From Streptomyces glomeratus (GTDB lineage Bacteria; Actinomycetota; Actinomycetes; Streptomycetales; Streptomycetaceae), in assembly GCF_021462825.1 (NCBI RefSeq), contig NZ_JAKEEB010000049.1:1-34558 (forward strand): a stretch of DNA of 34,558 nt. Reading direction: 5' to 3'. The position numbers were made by a program, and so were the translations under genes. Shown here piece by piece: positions 8,448 through 15,164 of the stretch (the first letter of the stretch is position 1; every line of letters begins with the position of its first letter). Under the pieces are notes generated by a model. That model was not told the DNA's origin and made no database searches. It worked only from the letters and a program-made list of their open reading frames with translations.

Positions 8448-8570
8448 TTAGAGGGCCCGCGCGTTCCTCGCGCGACAACACACCCGGTCGAAATCGTGGT
8501 GCTGACGGGAAGGCCAGAAGGGCTCGAGGTCGTGGCGACCCGTCGCGTTGTGCTCCTTGAAGCTGGCCAT
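8448..8570 (-). CDS. Candidate regulatory leader peptide, 40 aa, with Arg-x-His-x-Asp and Cys-Cys motif
   Basis: This short frame starts ATG at 8570 and ends with a TAA stop, rare in this genome. Its C-terminal half contains SRQHHDFDRVCCRARN. This resembles the actinobacterial 'putative leader peptide' pattern R-[RQ]-H-x-D-[LF]-x-R-V followed by Cys, as I remember it from short ORFs upstream of sulfur-related genes. Two adjacent Cys codons (TGT TGT) near the end would suit ribosome stalling when charged Cys-tRNA is scarce. The ribosome site is weak (a GGAG two bases before the ATG). A GGCCGAAGGCC hairpin lies after the stop. The next gene on this strand is the winged-helix regulator. Motif resemblance is seen; function is inferred. 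Confidence 0.45.
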   Translation of the reverse strand: MASFKEHNATGRHDLEPFWPSRQHHDFDRVCCRARNARAL

Positions 8571-8646
8571 GGCTCCATTCAACCAGACCGCCGGGCCGGG
8601 GAGGAGTCTGCTCTCACGCATCGGACGCCTCCTTCCGGACGACGCG

Positions 8647-8680
8647 AAGGGGGCGCCCACCAAGCGGTGGGCGCCCCCTT
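8647..8680. terminator. Intrinsic terminator after glnII
   Basis: A perfect 15-bp stem, 8647-8661 and 8666-8680 (arm begins AAGGGGGCGCCCACC), has a 4-base loop. It is 20 bp past the glnII stop and symmetric enough to act in both directions. It separates glnII from the leader peptide and winged-helix gene. Confidence 0.88.
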
Positions 8681-8699
8681 GGGAAGGCAGGGGTGCCGG

Positions 8700-9737
8700 T
8701 CAGACCTGGCCGGCCTTCTCCAGGGCCGTGCAGCAGGTGTCGACGATGAGGCGGGTGACCACGTACGGGTCGACGTTGGCGTTCGGGCGGCGGTCCTCGA
8801 TGTAGCCCTTGCCGTCCTTCTCGACCTGCCACGGGATGCGGACGGAGGCGCCGCGGTTGGAGACGCCGTAGGAGTACTCGTTCCACGGGGCGGTCTCGTG
8901 CAGGCCCGTCAGGCGGTCGTCGATGCCTGCGCCGTAGTTCTTGACGTGGTCGAGCGGCTTGGAACCCTCGCCGAGCGCCTCGCACGCGGTGATGATCGCG
9001 TCGTAGCCCTCACGCATCGCCTTGGTGGAGAAGTTGGTGTGCGCTCCCGCGCCGTTCCAGTCGCCCTTCACCGGCTTCGGGTCGAGCGTGGCGGAGACGC
9101 CGAAGTCCTCGGCGGTGCGGTACAGCAGCCAGCGGGCCACCCACAGCTGGTCGGCGACCTCCAGCGCGGCGAGCGGGCCCACCTGGAACTCCCACTGGCC
9201 GGGCATGACCTCGGCGTTGATGCCGGAGATGCCCAGGCCCGCCTTCAGGCAGTTCTCCAGGTGCGCCTCGACGATCTCGCGGCCGAAGATCTCGTCGGCG
9301 CCGACACCGCAGTAGTAGCCGCCCTGCGGGGCCGGGAAGCCGCCCTCCGGGAAGCCGAGCGGGCGCGAGCCGTCGAAGAAGGTGTACTCCTGCTCGATGC
9401 CGAAGACCGGCTCCTGCGCGGCGAACCTCTCGGCGACCTCCGCCAGCGCGGCACGCGTGTTGGAGGAGTGCGGGGTCATGTCCGTGTTCAGGACCTCGCA
9501 GAGCACCAGGACGTCGTCGCCGCCGCGGATCGGGTCGGGACACACGAAGACCGGCTTGAGCACACAGTCCGAGGAGTGACCCTCGGCCTGGTTGGTGGAC
9601 GACCCGTCGAAACCCCAGATCGGAAGCTCGGCGGCCTCGGCTGCTTTCCCGGAGTCCGCCAGGATCTTCGTCTTGGAACGGAGCTTGGCCGTCGGCTCGG
9701 TGCCGTCGATCCAGATGTACTCAGCCTTGAAGGTCAC
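8700..9737 (-). CDS. glnII: Glutamine synthetase type II (GlnII)
   Basis: This 345-residue protein is a eukaryote-like GSII: ATP + glutamate + NH3 to glutamine in the cytoplasm. It opens TFKAEYIWIDG, then shows IWGFDGSSTNQAEGHSSDC, EQEYTFF (a metal-binding Glu segment), MPGQWEFQVGP, NGAGAHTNFSTKAMR and the C-terminal IEDRRPNANVDPY. These are hallmarks of GSII, which is much shorter than GlnA and not controlled by adenylylation. The GTG at 9737 is chosen because GAAGGAT lies about 9 bases upstream and the sequence then aligns with the family N-terminus. A GlnR-type box lies 83-131 bp upstream, matching the known nitrogen control of glnII in S. coelicolor. A strong terminator follows, so it is monocistronic. 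Confidence 0.97.
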   Translation of the reverse strand: MTFKAEYIWIDGTEPTAKLRSKTKILADSGKAAEAAELPIWGFDGSSTNQAEGHSSDCVLKPVFVCPDPIRGGDDVLVLCEVLNTDMTPHSSNTRAALAEVAERFAAQEPVFGIEQEYTFFDGSRPLGFPEGGFPAPQGGYYCGVGADEIFGREIVEAHLENCLKAGLGISGINAEVMPGQWEFQVGPLAALEVADQLWVARWLLYRTAEDFGVSATLDPKPVKGDWNGAGAHTNFSTKAMREGYDAIITACEALGEGSKPLDHVKNYGAGIDDRLTGLHETAPWNEYSYGVSNRGASVRIPWQVEKDGKGYIEDRRPNANVDPYVVTRLIVDTCCTALEKAGQV

Positions 9738-9819
9738 GGGCCACATCCTTCGGGGGTGGGTCTTGGCGCACTTGCGGGTGCCGCGGCGCCACGGCACCGC
9801 GTTTCCTGCCCGGCAGCGT

Positions 9820-9868
9820 GTCAACAGGCGATTTCCCGGCCATTGCCCCGGTGTGAACCCCGTGTTAC
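9820..9868 (-). promoter_or_regulatory. GlnR-type operator upstream of glnII
   Basis: On the minus strand five pentamers sit exactly six bases apart: GTAAC, TTCAC, GCAAT, GAAAT, TTGAC. The order matches the Streptomyces GlnR box (gTnAC-n6-GaAAc repeated), though the second element is weak. The last element, TTGAC(A), could also act as a -35. In Streptomyces, GlnR activates glnII under nitrogen limitation (established). The rest of the 349-bp gap 9738-10086 holds only the untranslated leader and the terminator of the next gene. Confidence 0.75.
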
Positions 9869-9947
9869 CCGGGGCGTGTGTGACCTCACCTGGTGCCGGG
9901 CGGGCGCTGGGGGAGCCGCCCGGCAGCGCCGCGCCCGCCACGCACAC

Positions 9948-9981
9948 GGGTCCTGCTGCTCGTGGCCGAACAGCAGGACCC
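9948..9981. terminator. Hairpin terminator after the secreted protein gene at 10087
   Basis: A perfect 11-bp stem, 9948-9958 and 9971-9981 (GGGTCCTGCTG arm), has a 12-base loop. It lies 106 bp past the stop of the upstream minus-strand gene and ahead of the glnII operator. There is no strong U-run, as is common in Streptomyces. Confidence 0.55.
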
Positions 9982-10086
9982 GCCCCCCGTCCCCTCAGAC
10001 GGCCGCCCCGGCGCCGCCGGGCCGCTGCCGTACAGCGCCCCGGCGGTCACCGGCCGCCGACTGGTGGGATCTCCGATCCGCAGACG

Positions 10087-10815
10087 TCACCCCACCTTCT
10101 CGATCACTGCCCGGCGGATCAGGAACTTGCCCGGCTCGCGGACCTGCTCGAAGGCCGCGTTGTTGAGCAGCACACAGCTGCCGGAGACCGAAGTGACCGT
10201 CACCGTCGTGGACTTGTTGTTGTCCAGGTTGGTGACCTTCAGCTTCGTGCCCGACGGGAACTGGTTGCTGGACGCCGCCGGCGCCCCGCCCTCGCCGGAG
10301 AGCGTCACGGTCGAGCCCTTGCAGACCTGCTGGCCCGAGGCGGCGCCGGCGTTTCCGGCCTCCCCGTTGTTCCCTGCGCCGTTCGCGGGTGCACTCGACG
10401 CCGGCGCGGCGGACGCGGACTGCTGTCCGGCCTGCCCGGCCTGGGGGTCCTGAGCCGACCCCCCGGCCTGCGCCGCACCGCCGGACTGCTGCGCCGCCCC
10501 GCCCGCCTGGATGGACTCGCCGACCTGGCAGCCGGACGCCTCCTGCTTGCGCTTGATCTCGGCGACGACCGCCTCGCGGTTGGCGATCCGCGCCGCCGAC
10601 TGGGCGTCCGGGTTCGCCTTCTGCGCGGCGATGAACGACTCGTTGTTGCCGAGCGCGGTGGCCAGGCCCTGGCAGACCGTCGAGTTCGCCGCGTTCTGCA
10701 CGTTCGCGGCGTTCGAGGTGGCCGCGAGGGCGAAGGCCCCGCTGCCCGCCACGGCCAGCGCGGTGACCGCCAGAGCGATCTTCTTCTTGGGACTGAGGGT
10801 TCTCCTACGCGACAT
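10087..10815 (-). CDS. Secreted protein with RlpA/expansin-like double-psi beta-barrel C-terminus
   Basis: This 242-residue exported protein has a signal peptide at ~1-37 (MSRRRTLSPKKK then a hydrophobic core and Ala-rich cleavage region). A short helical region follows, flanked by Cys48 and Cys96, then an Ala/Gln/Gly-rich linker at ~101-163. The C-terminal domain at ~164-242 carries FPSGTKLKVTNLDNNKSTTV and later SCVLLNNAAFEQVREPGKF, which resemble the double-psi beta-barrel of RlpA/expansin-like proteins. The catalytic Asp usually found before the last strands is not evident, so it may bind rather than cleave peptidoglycan (inference). AGGAGG upstream supports the ATG at 10815. Its layout mirrors the DUF1996 protein at 4873-6435. 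A direct-repeat operator candidate lies upstream. Confidence 0.85.
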   Translation of the reverse strand: MSRRRTLSPKKKIALAVTALAVAGSGAFALAATSNAANVQNAANSTVCQGLATALGNNESFIAAQKANPDAQSAARIANREAVVAEIKRKQEASGCQVGESIQAGGAAQQSGGAAQAGGSAQDPQAGQAGQQSASAAPASSAPANGAGNNGEAGNAGAASGQQVCKGSTVTLSGEGGAPAASSNQFPSGTKLKVTNLDNNKSTTVTVTSVSGSCVLLNNAAFEQVREPGKFLIRRAVIEKVG

Positions 10816-10890
10816 GCGCGCCTCCTGTCCCCGGCCACCTCGTCGGCGGCCGGTCGCGATAGGTACGCCGCTATGTACGAGGCCCCGAAC

Positions 10891-10909
10891 GCGGTTACTC
10901 AGCGGTTAC
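10891..10909 (-). promoter_or_regulatory. Direct repeat GTAACCGC, 11-bp period (OmpR/MtrA-like site)
   Basis: The minus strand reads GTAACCGC-TGA-GTAACCGC, two identical 8-mers exactly one helical turn apart. It lies 76-94 bp upstream of the secreted-protein start. A TACATA -10 candidate at about 10873-10878 would place this site over the -35 region, where an activator binds. OmpR-family proteins bind such 11-bp direct repeats, and the GTAAC core resembles sites described for Streptomyces MtrA and GlnR (from memory). Which regulator binds is inference. Confidence 0.45.
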
Positions 10910-11111
10910 GGAAGTCGTTGAAGTTGCGTGGATCACACCGCAGTTGCCGACCGGCCGGGGGGCGAGGGGCCGGCCGCCCGTCGCGAACAACGTGCCCACC
11001 AGGACTCTGTTCGAATTTTCGCGGACTCGTGCGCAACTCCTGGAACTGCCGTGACGGCACATCAATTCACCAGTTCAGACGGGCTTTTAACGACCCCTGC
11101 GAGCTCCCCGA

Positions 11112-11134
11112 TTGTCAGTGGCGACCAGTAGACT
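11112..11134 (+). promoter_or_regulatory. RecA-independent DNA-damage promoter (RecA-NDp / PafBC-type)
   Basis: TTGTCAGTG (11112-11120), eight bases, then TAGACT (11129-11134) is a perfect match to the actinobacterial RecA-NDp consensus TTGTCRGTG-N8-TAnnnT. That promoter class is activated by the WYL-domain complex PafBC after DNA damage in mycobacteria (established there). Transcription should start near 11141, about 60 bases before the GTG of the 102-aa gene. The rest of the 385-bp gap 10816-11200 holds the divergent promoter of the secreted protein. Confidence 0.85.
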
Positions 11135-11200
11135 TGAAGCAGTGTTCGAGGGAGTTGCCGGGTGTCCGGACGGCTCCCTGATCGCGACAGGAGGATGCCT

Positions 11201-11509
11201 GTGCCCGCTGCCGCAACCAAGCCGAAGCCGACCCAGTCCACCGCCGGGCGGCCGGTCCCCATGGATCTGCCGTACGCGCCCGTGCTCAAGCGCCCGCTCC
11301 CGCCGGGGCGGCCGCGAGAGTGGTACGTCACGCACAACCGGCGTCTGAAGGCGATGCGTCTGGCGATCGCCCTGCTCGACTCCGGGGTGTACGTACCGAA
11401 CCAGGCCCACAACGAGACGATACGAAGCACGGCGGAGCAGATCGGGGTGCACCCGCCGTCGGACACGACCTGCCACATGGTGCGGGCGCTGATGCGGTAC
11501 TGCCGTTGA
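11201..11509 (+). CDS. Conserved 102-aa actinobacterial protein of unknown function, predicted DNA-damage inducible
   Basis: This small, basic, soluble-looking protein has a disordered Pro/Lys N-terminus, then MDLPYAPVLKRPLPPG, REWYVTHNRRLKAMRLAIAL, a LLDSGVYVPN loop, ETIRSTAEQIGVHPPSDTTC and a C-terminal MVRALMRYCR. I recall close relatives throughout Streptomyces, always unnamed; no domain is recognised. The start is GTG at 11201 because AGGAGG at 11189-11194 is six bases upstream. An in-frame ATG at 11195 abuts that site and is less likely. The perfect PafBC-type promoter just upstream is the best clue to its role, suggesting DNA repair or damage tolerance (inference). It is convergent with the AlkZ-related gene, 73 bp away. 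Confidence 0.85.
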   Translation: MPAAATKPKPTQSTAGRPVPMDLPYAPVLKRPLPPGRPREWYVTHNRRLKAMRLAIALLDSGVYVPNQAHNETIRSTAEQIGVHPPSDTTCHMVRALMRYCR

Positions 11510-11582
11510 GAGGCTGAGCCACCGGCCGGGTGTCTCCCCTCACGAGGCGCCCGCCGCCGGCCGGACCCTGCGGGAGGTGCCG

Positions 11583-12776
11583 CTAACGCGACAGTTCCCT
11601 CTCCAGCGGGGTCCGGAAGCGCGGTGTCACCCGGGTGCCCGCCAGCCACGAGGTCAGCCGGGCCGCCTCGGCCTCGATCGCCGCCGTGGCCTCCCGTCCG
11701 CCGCCCTCCGTCTCCAGCAGCCGCCAGACCACCTCACCGTCCGGGCGCTGACCCCAGCCGCCGACCACCCGGCCGTCCCACCACACCGTCGGGCCGACGT
11801 TGCCGCTGCGGTCGAAGAGCGCCGGGCGCAGGTCCGGGGACAGGTACCAGTCGCGCTCCTGCCAGCCCATCGCCGTGGGGTCGAGGCCCGGGAGCAGGGC
11901 GGCCCATGGCCCGGCGGGAGCCCTCACCGGTTCCTCGTCACCGGCCGTCACATACGCCGTCATCCCACCGTCGAGCGTCACCGCCGTCGCCCCGATCGCC
12001 GTCAGCGCCCGGCGCACCTCCGTGACCCGCCAGCCCGTCCACCACTTGAGGTCCGCCTCCGTCGCCGGGCCGCAGACCGTCAGCCAGCGGCGCAGCAGCT
12101 CGGCCTGCGCCCCGTCGGACGGGACGTCGGGGTGGGGCGGTGCGACCGCCCAGCGGAACTGCGACGACGTCCACGCGCCCAGAGGGCGCCCGCGCACCAC
12201 CCGTCCCTCGACACCGAGCACCCGCATCAGCTGCGAGGACACGGTGTGCAGGCTCTCGTAGCTCCTGCCCGCCGCGTAGGTGAACTGCTCCTTCAGCCGC
12301 GGCTCGTCCCGGGTGAGTTCGGCGACCGTCGCCTGCCCGCGCCGGGCCAGCGCGGCGAGCGCCGACGTCTCGACCTCCCTCAGCCACTCCTCCGTCAGCC
12401 GGCCGCCGCTTCCGGTCACCATGTCCTTGATCAGCCCGGCCCGCGCCTTCGCCGCGTTGGCCGGCCCCGTCGATGCGTGCACCACGGCCGCCAGCTCGGC
12501 CGGGAACACGAACACGGTGTGGCGCATGCCGTGCATCCGCACCAGCGTCCGGTCCTCGTACAGGGCCCGCCCGACCTCCGCCACCGTGCCGTCGGCTTCG
12601 GCGAGCCGTGCACCGACGGCCAGGTACACGGTGGCCGGATCGGTTCCGTGCAGCGCCACCAGTGATCGCGCGACCTCCTCGGGCGTCGTCGCCCGCGCCC
12701 CGGCGGCCAGCCGTTGCCGCAGTGCGAGCCGGGCCCGCCGCTCCGCCGTCCCGATGTGCCGCTCCCGCCCGCCCAC
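11583..12776 (-). CDS. Winged-helix DNA-binding domain protein, HTH_42/AlkZ (YcaQ) related
   Basis: This 397-residue protein belongs to the family of tandem winged helices to which the AlkZ/YcaQ DNA glycosylases belong. Diagnostic segments are the N-terminal VALHGTDPATVYLAVGAR, then RMHGMRHTVFVFP, a central WWTGWRVTEVRRAL winged helix and a C-terminal LPGLDPTAMGWQERDWYL. Glycosylase members use a Q-x-Q or related pair near the N-terminus. Here the equivalent stretch at residues 41-47 is A-L-H-G-T-D-P, so the activity may differ or be lost. The start is GTG at 12776 with GGGGAGG about five bases upstream. It is convergent with the DNA-damage-promoter gene at 11201-11509; a shared repair role is possible but unproven. 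Confidence 0.85.
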   Translation of the reverse strand: MGGRERHIGTAERRARLALRQRLAAGARATTPEEVARSLVALHGTDPATVYLAVGARLAEADGTVAEVGRALYEDRTLVRMHGMRHTVFVFPAELAAVVHASTGPANAAKARAGLIKDMVTGSGGRLTEEWLREVETSALAALARRGQATVAELTRDEPRLKEQFTYAAGRSYESLHTVSSQLMRVLGVEGRVVRGRPLGAWTSSQFRWAVAPPHPDVPSDGAQAELLRRWLTVCGPATEADLKWWTGWRVTEVRRALTAIGATAVTLDGGMTAYVTAGDEEPVRAPAGPWAALLPGLDPTAMGWQERDWYLSPDLRPALFDRSGNVGPTVWWDGRVVGGWGQRPDGEVVWRLLETEGGGREATAAIEAEAARLTSWLAGTRVTPRFRTPLERELSR

Positions 12777-13036
12777 ACCAACCTCCCCGTCTCACCCTCA
12801 GGAACGTCCATCCTCCACCCGGCCGGTCCACGAGCCCGGCGAAAAGGAGATGCACCGTGCGTAACCGTGTCCCTACGCTGGACACGCGTACCGGAGCCGC
12901 CCACCACCGGTTCCCGAAGGACCGGTATCAGCCGGTGGACTCAGGGCTACTCTCGACGCACCGTCGGCGGCCGCCCACCCCCAGCGACCCGCGGACACCC
13001 TGGCACAACCACCCACCCACGCCACGGAGACCCGTC

Positions 13037-13312
13037 ATGGGCACCATCATCCTTGCCGGAACCGCACTTTTCGTCGTCCTGGGGTTCACCGACCACGCCT
13101 GGTGGCTCGCCGCCGTCGCCCTGCTCTTCCTGTACGCCCAGTACGGACGGGGCTCGTCCTCGGCGTCGTCGGGCACGGGGGCCGCCCCGGGGACGGCGGC
13201 CACCTACCAGCAGTACCGCGAGCGCCGTGACCAGCAGGCCAAGTGGGAGCGCCGCTACCGCCGCGAGCGCCCCTTCGAGGCCCGTCGCCAGGCCCGGGAG
13301 AAGAGCAAGTGA
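13037..13312 (+). CDS. Small membrane protein, 91 aa, function unknown
   Basis: The N-terminal ~36 residues form two short hydrophobic stretches, TIILAGTALFVVLGF and WWLAAVALLFLYAQY. A Ser/Gly-rich hinge and a strongly basic tail (QYRERRDQQAKWERRYRRER) follow. This fits a small inner-membrane protein with a cytoplasmic charged tail. The ATG at 13037 has GGAG seven bases upstream. An alternative GTG at 12857, with a strong AAGGAG seven bases upstream, is in frame and would add 60 residues. I prefer the shorter form because the extension is Pro/Arg-rich and featureless. It is convergent with pspAB, 19 bp away. The 260-bp stretch 12777-13036 otherwise holds only divergent promoter sequence. Confidence 0.75.
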   Translation: MGTIILAGTALFVVLGFTDHAWWLAAVALLFLYAQYGRGSSSASSGTGAAPGTAATYQQYRERRDQQAKWERRYRRERPFEARRQAREKSK

Positions 13313-13331
13313 CCCGACTGGGGCCGCCGGT

Positions 13332-13916
13332 TCACAGACCGGGCGCGCCCCAGATCGGGAACCAGCGCCCGAGGTCCTGCTCGATGCGCAGTTCACCGGC
13401 GAGCGCGGCCTTGATCTGCAGCTCCAGTGCGTTGTCGCGGCGCTCGCCCGGCCCGGGAAGCGGTGCGAACGGGTAGAAGGTGCCGCGCTTGTACAGGTAG
13501 ACCAGGCCGAGCCGCCGCCCGCCCTCGTCCCGGAAGCCGGCCACCGAGCACAGCAGCTGCGGTCCGAACCCGTTGACCTCCATCGCGCTGTTCACCGCGT
13601 GCAGATCGTTGACCAGGGAGGACAGCTGGTCGGGCGAGCGGCGCGACACCAGCCACGAGTACCCGTAGTCGTCCCGTCGCAGCTCCACGGGCGGTCCCGT
13701 GCGGTCGGTGTCGGCGTCCAGGAGCGCCTGGACCTCGCGGTTCGCCTCGGTGAAGGCTCCGCCCTCGACCGTGGCGAAGCAGACCGCGCCGGTCCCGGTC
13801 GGGGTGAACCCGGCGGCGACCTCGAGTGTCACCGCCGCCGACGGCAGGGCGAACAGCCGGTCGAGGTCGGGCGCCACCGGTTTGGTCCGGCCCAGCAGGA
13901 TGTCCAGGAGCCCCAT
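13332..13916 (-). CDS. pspAB: PspA-associated protein PspAB
   Basis: This 194-residue soluble protein starts MGLLDILLGRTKP. It continues with the features I know for PspAB: PSAAVTLEVAAGFTPTGTGA, DDYGYSWLVSRR, NGFGPQLLCSVAGF and YLYKRGTFYPFAP. PspAB is found in actinobacteria linked to the PspA envelope-stress protein and to HtpX; its biochemical role is not established. Here it follows htpX by 6 bp on the same strand, so the two are surely one operon. pspA itself is not in this window. The function is inferred to be membrane or envelope stress response together with HtpX. Confidence 0.88.
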   Translation of the reverse strand: MGLLDILLGRTKPVAPDLDRLFALPSAAVTLEVAAGFTPTGTGAVCFATVEGGAFTEANREVQALLDADTDRTGPPVELRRDDYGYSWLVSRRSPDQLSSLVNDLHAVNSAMEVNGFGPQLLCSVAGFRDEGGRRLGLVYLYKRGTFYPFAPLPGPGERRDNALELQIKAALAGELRIEQDLGRWFPIWGAPGL

Positions 13917-13922
13917 CTGCCC

Positions 13923-14846
13923 TCAGCCCGCCTTCCCCGGCGCGGCCGCCTCGCCCAGCTCCGCGGAGATACGGGCGAGCTGCTCCAGCCGCTGCTCGAG
14001 GGTCGGGTGGGTGGAGAAGAAGCGCGAGATACCCGGCTCGGCGCCGAACGCGGGCGTGAAGTAGAACGCGTTGAACGCCTGTGCCGTCCGCAGGTCCTTC
14101 GTCGGGATGCGGGCGATGTCCCCGGTGACCTTGGTCAGCGCGGACGCGAGCGCCGAGGGGCGCCCGGTGAGGTGGGCGGCGGCCCGGTCGGCGGCCAGCT
14201 CCCGGTACCGGGACAGGGCCCGGATCAGCACGAAACTGATCGCGTAGACCAGCGCCGAGATCCCCATCACCGCGCCGAGGACCACGATGGTGTTCTGGTC
14301 CTTGCGTCCCCGCCCGCCGAAGAGCTCGGAGTAGAAGGCGAACCGTACGACCAGCCCCGCGATGACTCCCAGGAACGAGGCCACCGTGATCACGGCGACG
14401 TCCTTGTGCGCCACATGCGACAGCTCGTGGGCGAGCACGCCCTCCAACTCGTCGGGCTCCAGCCGCCGCAGCAGCCCGGTGGTCACGCACAGCACGGCGT
14501 GGTCGGGATTGCGCCCGGTCGCGAACGCGTTCGGCATGTCCAGCTCGGAGACGGCCACGAGCGGCTTGGGCATGTCGGCCACGGCACACAGCCGGTCGAC
14601 CACACCGTGCAGCTGCGGATACTCCTCCCGCTCCACGATCCGCCCGTGCATGGCGTACAGCGCGATCCGGTCGGAGAACCAGTACTGCGCGCCGAGTGCC
14701 AGCGCCGCGATCACCACGACCAGCACCCAGGACTTCAGCAACGCGATCAACGCGGCGACGAACGCCACGTACAGCAATCCCAGCAGAAACAACGTGACCG
14801 TCATCCGTACGGTCAGCCGCCGATCGCTCCGGAACCGGCTCTGCAT
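13923..14846 (-). CDS. htpX: Zinc metalloprotease HtpX
   Basis: This 307-residue M48 membrane peptidase degrades damaged or misassembled membrane proteins. Two N-terminal membrane spans lie at ~14-36 and 40-57. HELSH at residues 140-144 gives the zinc-binding His pair and catalytic Glu, and RELAAD at ~215-220 supplies the third zinc ligand, Glu216. Two further hydrophobic segments at ~150-170 and 186-210 flank the catalytic site. NAFATG at ~106-111 is the conserved substrate-strand motif. Length is typical. The ATG at 14846 has a G-rich stretch upstream, and a tandem 10-bp repeat precedes it. It forms an operon with pspAB. Confidence 0.95.
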   Translation of the reverse strand: MQSRFRSDRRLTVRMTVTLFLLGLLYVAFVAALIALLKSWVLVVVIAALALGAQYWFSDRIALYAMHGRIVEREEYPQLHGVVDRLCAVADMPKPLVAVSELDMPNAFATGRNPDHAVLCVTTGLLRRLEPDELEGVLAHELSHVAHKDVAVITVASFLGVIAGLVVRFAFYSELFGGRGRKDQNTIVVLGAVMGISALVYAISFVLIRALSRYRELAADRAAAHLTGRPSALASALTKVTGDIARIPTKDLRTAQAFNAFYFTPAFGAEPGISRFFSTHPTLEQRLEQLARISAELGEAAAPGKAG

Positions 14847-14854
14847 CCTGCATC

Positions 14855-14874
14855 ACCCCGCAGTACCCCGCAGT
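14855..14874 (-). repeat. Tandem 10-bp repeat in the htpX promoter/leader
   Basis: ACTGCGGGGT occurs twice head to tail on the minus strand, 9-28 bp upstream of the htpX start. It could be a duplicated regulatory element or ribosome-site region. In the rest of the 318-bp gap 14847-15164, apart from the glnA terminator, I see nothing else. Confidence 0.5.
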
Positions 14875-15105
14875 AAGGCACTCGTCCCACCCCCATTGTG
14901 CGCCACCCCCTCCCCATGAACCGGTCCCGAACGGCCCCTTGTCAGGCAAAGAGTGCATGCGGCCCGCGGACGGCGCGCCGGGGCAGCCGTGGACAGCGTC
15001 CATGAGCCTTGCGTCCGGGTGCCGTCGCGCAGGGCGCCACCAACGGGACGCGGCCGAACCGGCGGGTGCTCGTGCCCGCGCGGCGGGAGCGGCCCGTTGA
15101 ACGAA

Positions 15106-15144
15106 CCGGGCCCCGCTCCTCCGTGCGGGAGGAACGGGGCCCGG
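15106..15144 (-). terminator. Intrinsic terminator of glnA
   Basis: A 17-bp stem, 15106-15122 and 15128-15144, has a 5-base loop. Its one mismatch is C:A in the plus-strand RNA but a G:U wobble in the minus-strand RNA, so it is fully paired only for glnA transcripts. It begins 21 bp past the glnA stop. Confidence 0.85.
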
Positions 15145-15164
15145 GCGTGCCCTGAGGGGGCTTT

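Noticed and set aside
11009..11030. TTCGAATTTTCGC region considered as a LexA/SOS box
   Set aside because: Does not fit the actinobacterial consensus with GAAC and GTTC half-sites at the correct spacing.
11142..11348. Leaderless GTG frame starting 7 bases after the PafBC-type -10
   Set aside because: Position is right for a leaderless start, but the product is Pro/Arg/Ser-rich and overlaps the well-supported 102-aa gene in another frame. Probably chance.
12857..13036. 60-residue N-terminal extension of the small membrane protein from GTG 12857 (strong AAGGAG upstream)
   Set aside because: The extension is Pro/Arg-rich with no feature; the ATG at 13037 has its own ribosome site and puts the hydrophobic segment at the N-terminus. 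Left as an alternative in the gene entry.
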